From Herbihabitans rhizosphaerae (lineage in GTDB: Bacteria > Actinomycetota > Actinomycetes > Mycobacteriales > Pseudonocardiaceae): a stretch of 64,000 bases of DNA. Location of the stretch: the NCBI RefSeq assembly GCF_004216555.1, contig NZ_SGWQ01000005.1, positions 186,001 to 250,000 on the forward strand. The letters run 5' to 3'. Both the position numbers and the translations under genes were made by a program. This document shows positions 62,606 to 64,000 of the stretch, piece by piece. The stretch's first letter is position 1. Every line of letters starts with the position of its first letter. The notes under the pieces were generated by a model. The model was not told the DNA's origin, made no database searches, and saw only the letters and a list, made by a program, of their open reading frames with translations.

Positions 62606-62654
62606 TCGAGCCCGCTGGACCCGTTAGGCCGGCTAACGGGTCCAGCGGGCTCGA
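62606..62654. terminator. 22-bp perfect bidirectional terminator hairpin
   Basis: Arms 62606-62627 and 62633-62654 are exact inverted repeats of 22 nt with loop GCCGG. It lies between the phoX stop and the stop of the convergent marR gene (62672). Confidence 0.9.
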
Positions 62655-62671
62655 CCCGGTAGTGGCCGCCG

Positions 62672-63130
62672 TTACGCGGGCACGGGTGGTGACTCGACGA
62701 CCTTGACCAGCGGCGCCAGCTCGGGGTTCTCGGCGGCCTCGTCGAGTGCCTCACGGAGCGCGGTGTCGTTGGTCGGGCGGGCCTTCGCGAGCAGCTCCAG
62801 GCCGGTCTCGGTGACGTCGGTGTAGATCCCGCGCCGGTCGGTCGGGCACAGGTAGCGGGACAGCAGCCCGCGATCCTCCAGCCGTGTGACCAGGCGCGTC
62901 GTGGCGCTCTGGCTGAGCACCACCGCGTCGGCGACCTGCCTCATCTGCAGGTGCCCGCCCGGCCCGTTGTGCTGGCGGCTGAGCACGTCCAGCAGCGAGT
63001 ACTCGCGCACGCTCAGGTCGTGGTTGGCCTGCAGCGCGCGCTCGATGTGCGCCTCGATCCTGCCGTGCAGCAGCGACAGCGCGCACCAGCCCTGGGCGAG
63101 GGCGGTCAGCTCCGGGTCCGTCGCGGTCAT
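62672..63130 (-). CDS. MarR-family transcriptional regulator
   Basis: 152 residues from ATG 63130. MarR winged helix: NHDLSVREYSLLDVLSRQHN, MRQVADAVVLSQSATTRLVTRLEDRGLLSR, wing CPTDRRGIYTDVTETG. Divergent from an MFS exporter, 72 nt apart, the usual MarR/efflux pair. TATTGT (complement of 63153-63158) faces the gene as a -10. Confidence 0.93.
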   Translation of the reverse strand: MTATDPELTALAQGWCALSLLHGRIEAHIERALQANHDLSVREYSLLDVLSRQHNGPGGHLQMRQVADAVVLSQSATTRLVTRLEDRGLLSRYLCPTDRRGIYTDVTETGLELLAKARPTNDTALREALDEAAENPELAPLVKVVESPPVPA

Positions 63131-63166
63131 GCCTCCAGGATAGACCAGCATCACAATATACGGCGC

Positions 63167-63202
63167 TTGCAAGTATTCAGCGTCTGCAACTATTGTGAAC
63201 GC
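63167..63202 (+). promoter_or_regulatory. Leaderless promoter of the MFS gene and MarR site
   Basis: -35 TTGCAA (63167-63172), 18-nt spacer, -10 TATTGT (63191-63196), ATG 63203. GCAAGTATT (63169) and GCAACTATTG (63186) are near-direct repeats inside it, plus the palindrome CTTGCAAG (63166-63173): candidate MarR operators. Confidence 0.6.
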
Positions 63203-64000
63203 ATGCCACTTGCACTGCTCGCCCTCGCCATCGGGGCCTTCGGGATCGGGACCACCGAGTTCGTGATCATGGGACTGTTGCCCCAGGTCGCGGCCGAATT
63301 CCAGGTGTCGATTCCGCTCGCCGGCTATCTGGTGACCGGGTACGCGCTGGGCGTCGTGCTCGGCGCGCCGGTGATGACCGCGCTGAGCACTCGGGTCTCC
63401 CGCAAGCGGATGCTGATGGGCCTGATGGTGCTGTTCATCGCCGGCAACCTGCTGTCCGCGCTGGCGCCCACGTTCGAACTCATGCTGGCCGGCCGGATCG
63501 TCGCCTCGCTCAACCACGGCGCGTTCTTCGGCATCGGCGCGGTGGTCGCCGCCGAGCTGGTCGCTCCGGACAAGCGGGCCGGCGCGATCGCGATGATGTT
63601 CACCGGGATGACCGTGTCCAACGTGGTCGGCGTGCCGCTCGGCACGATGGTCGGCCAGACCGCCGGCTGGCGGGTCACCTTCGGCATCGTCGCGTTGATC
63701 GGGGTGGTCGGCCTGCTCGGCGTGGCCAAGCTGGTGCCGGATCTGCCCAAGCCGGAAGGTGTGCGGCTGCGGCACGAACTGGCCGCCTTCCGCAACGCGC
63801 AGGTGCTGCTCGCGATGGCGATGACCGTGCTCGGCTTCGGCGGCGTGTTCGCCGCGATCACCTACATCGCGCCGATGATGGTCGACGTAGCCGGATATCA
63901 GGAGAGTTCGGTGACCTGGCTGCTTGTGCTGTTCGGGCTGGGCATGGTCGTCGGCAATCTGATCGGCGGCCGGTACGCGGACCGTGCGCTGATGCCGATG
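63203..64000 (+). CDS. MFS transporter (AraJ/sugar-efflux or drug-H+ antiporter type), 3' end outside window
   Basis: 266 visible codons, open at the window end. LALLALAIGAFGIGTTEFVI and MGLLPQVAAEFQVSI form the DHA1 (Bcr/AraJ) beginning; motif A-like MTALSTRVSRKRMLMGLM; NHGAFFGIGAVVAAELV and VGVPLGTMVGQTAGWR. Seven or eight of twelve helices are visible. Divergent MarR regulator suggests drug efflux. Confidence 0.9.
   Translation, partial: MPLALLALAIGAFGIGTTEFVIMGLLPQVAAEFQVSIPLAGYLVTGYALGVVLGAPVMTALSTRVSRKRMLMGLMVLFIAGNLLSALAPTFELMLAGRIVASLNHGAFFGIGAVVAAELVAPDKRAGAIAMMFTGMTVSNVVGVPLGTMVGQTAGWRVTFGIVALIGVVGLLGVAKLVPDLPKPEGVRLRHELAAFRNAQVLLAMAMTVLGFGGVFAAITYIAPMMVDVAGYQESSVTWLLVLFGLGMVVGNLIGGRYADRALMPM

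Noticed and set aside
1-64000. tRNA, rRNA or tmRNA genes
   Set aside because: No cloverleaf-like segment with CCA-adjacent acceptor pairing or conserved GTTCGA loop in a plausible context was found in the intergenic regions by eye; a covariance-model scan would be needed to exclude them fully.

Overview
The window is a high-GC actinobacterial chromosome segment, most likely from the order Pseudonocardiales. Pointers are the codon usage, mycolyl-type esterase, GT87-like membrane glycosyltransferases, MacS/DUF1707/DUF5753/DUF5318 families, chaplin-like surface repeats, and many genes whose -10 hexamer lies 6-9 nt before the start codon (leaderless mRNAs). Species cannot be named from the sequence. 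The gene set leuS, dnaB-rplI-rpsR-ssb-rpsF, a GT87-like protein, ponA, a DUF5318 gene, PadR and ino1 corresponds to the oriC-proximal Rv0041-Rv0058 set of Mycobacterium tuberculosis. Here the dnaB-to-ino1 block is inverted relative to leuS and separated from it by about 35 kb of other genes.

Layout. 0-12.7 kb: 3' part of leuS, quinone-oxidoreductase/ArsR pair, secreted S33 peptidase, TetR/MMPL exporter pair with a visible operator-promoter, ribokinase, antigen-85-like esterase. 12.7-18.7 kb: frameshifted metalloprotease remnant, TetR/VOC pair, vapBC toxin-antitoxin, threonine degradation operon tdh-kbl-SCO6745 family. 18.7-22.4 kb: AI-2E-type permease, MacS-like kinase, NarL-type regulator and DUF1707 protein in one operon with overlapping stops and starts. 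22.4-29.6 kb: cell-surface block (membrane beta-helix-like protein, secreted Pro-rich protein, 1207-aa chaplin-like repeat protein with a 4 x 123-bp tandem repeat). 29.7-37.6 kb: a mixed accessory zone with a degenerate GGDEF protein, PIG-V-like mannosyltransferase, methyltransferase, gene fragments, ECF sigma factor with SnoaL tail, and an XRE/methionine aminopeptidase pair with twin operators.

37.6-43.5 kb: replication and ribosomal core. dnaB carries a 318-aa intein with Ala1 and the W-C-T signature of class 3 inteins. Upstream of it are three helically phased pairs of DnaA-box-like sequences. The rpsF-ssb-rpsR-rplI operon has a leader that can fold its Shine-Dalgarno into a stem. 43.7-55.3 kb: secreted protein, endonuclease IV, three GT87-type envelope glycosyltransferases, class A PBP, DUF5318, PadR, ino1. 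55.3-64 kb: small secreted protein, an SF1 helicase with an N-terminal zinc ribbon and C-terminal nuclease-like domain (candidate defence gene), MFS transporter, PhoX with a PHO-box-like repeat, and a MarR/MFS pair cut by the window end.

Functionally, the window joins replication/translation housekeeping with cell-envelope synthesis (PBP, mannosyltransferases, inositol phosphate, surface repeats) and several self-contained regulator/effector pairs. Two families of dispersed non-coding sequence run through it: a palindrome GTCC-N5-GGAC, seen more than a dozen times, and an intergenic repeat present in three partial copies.
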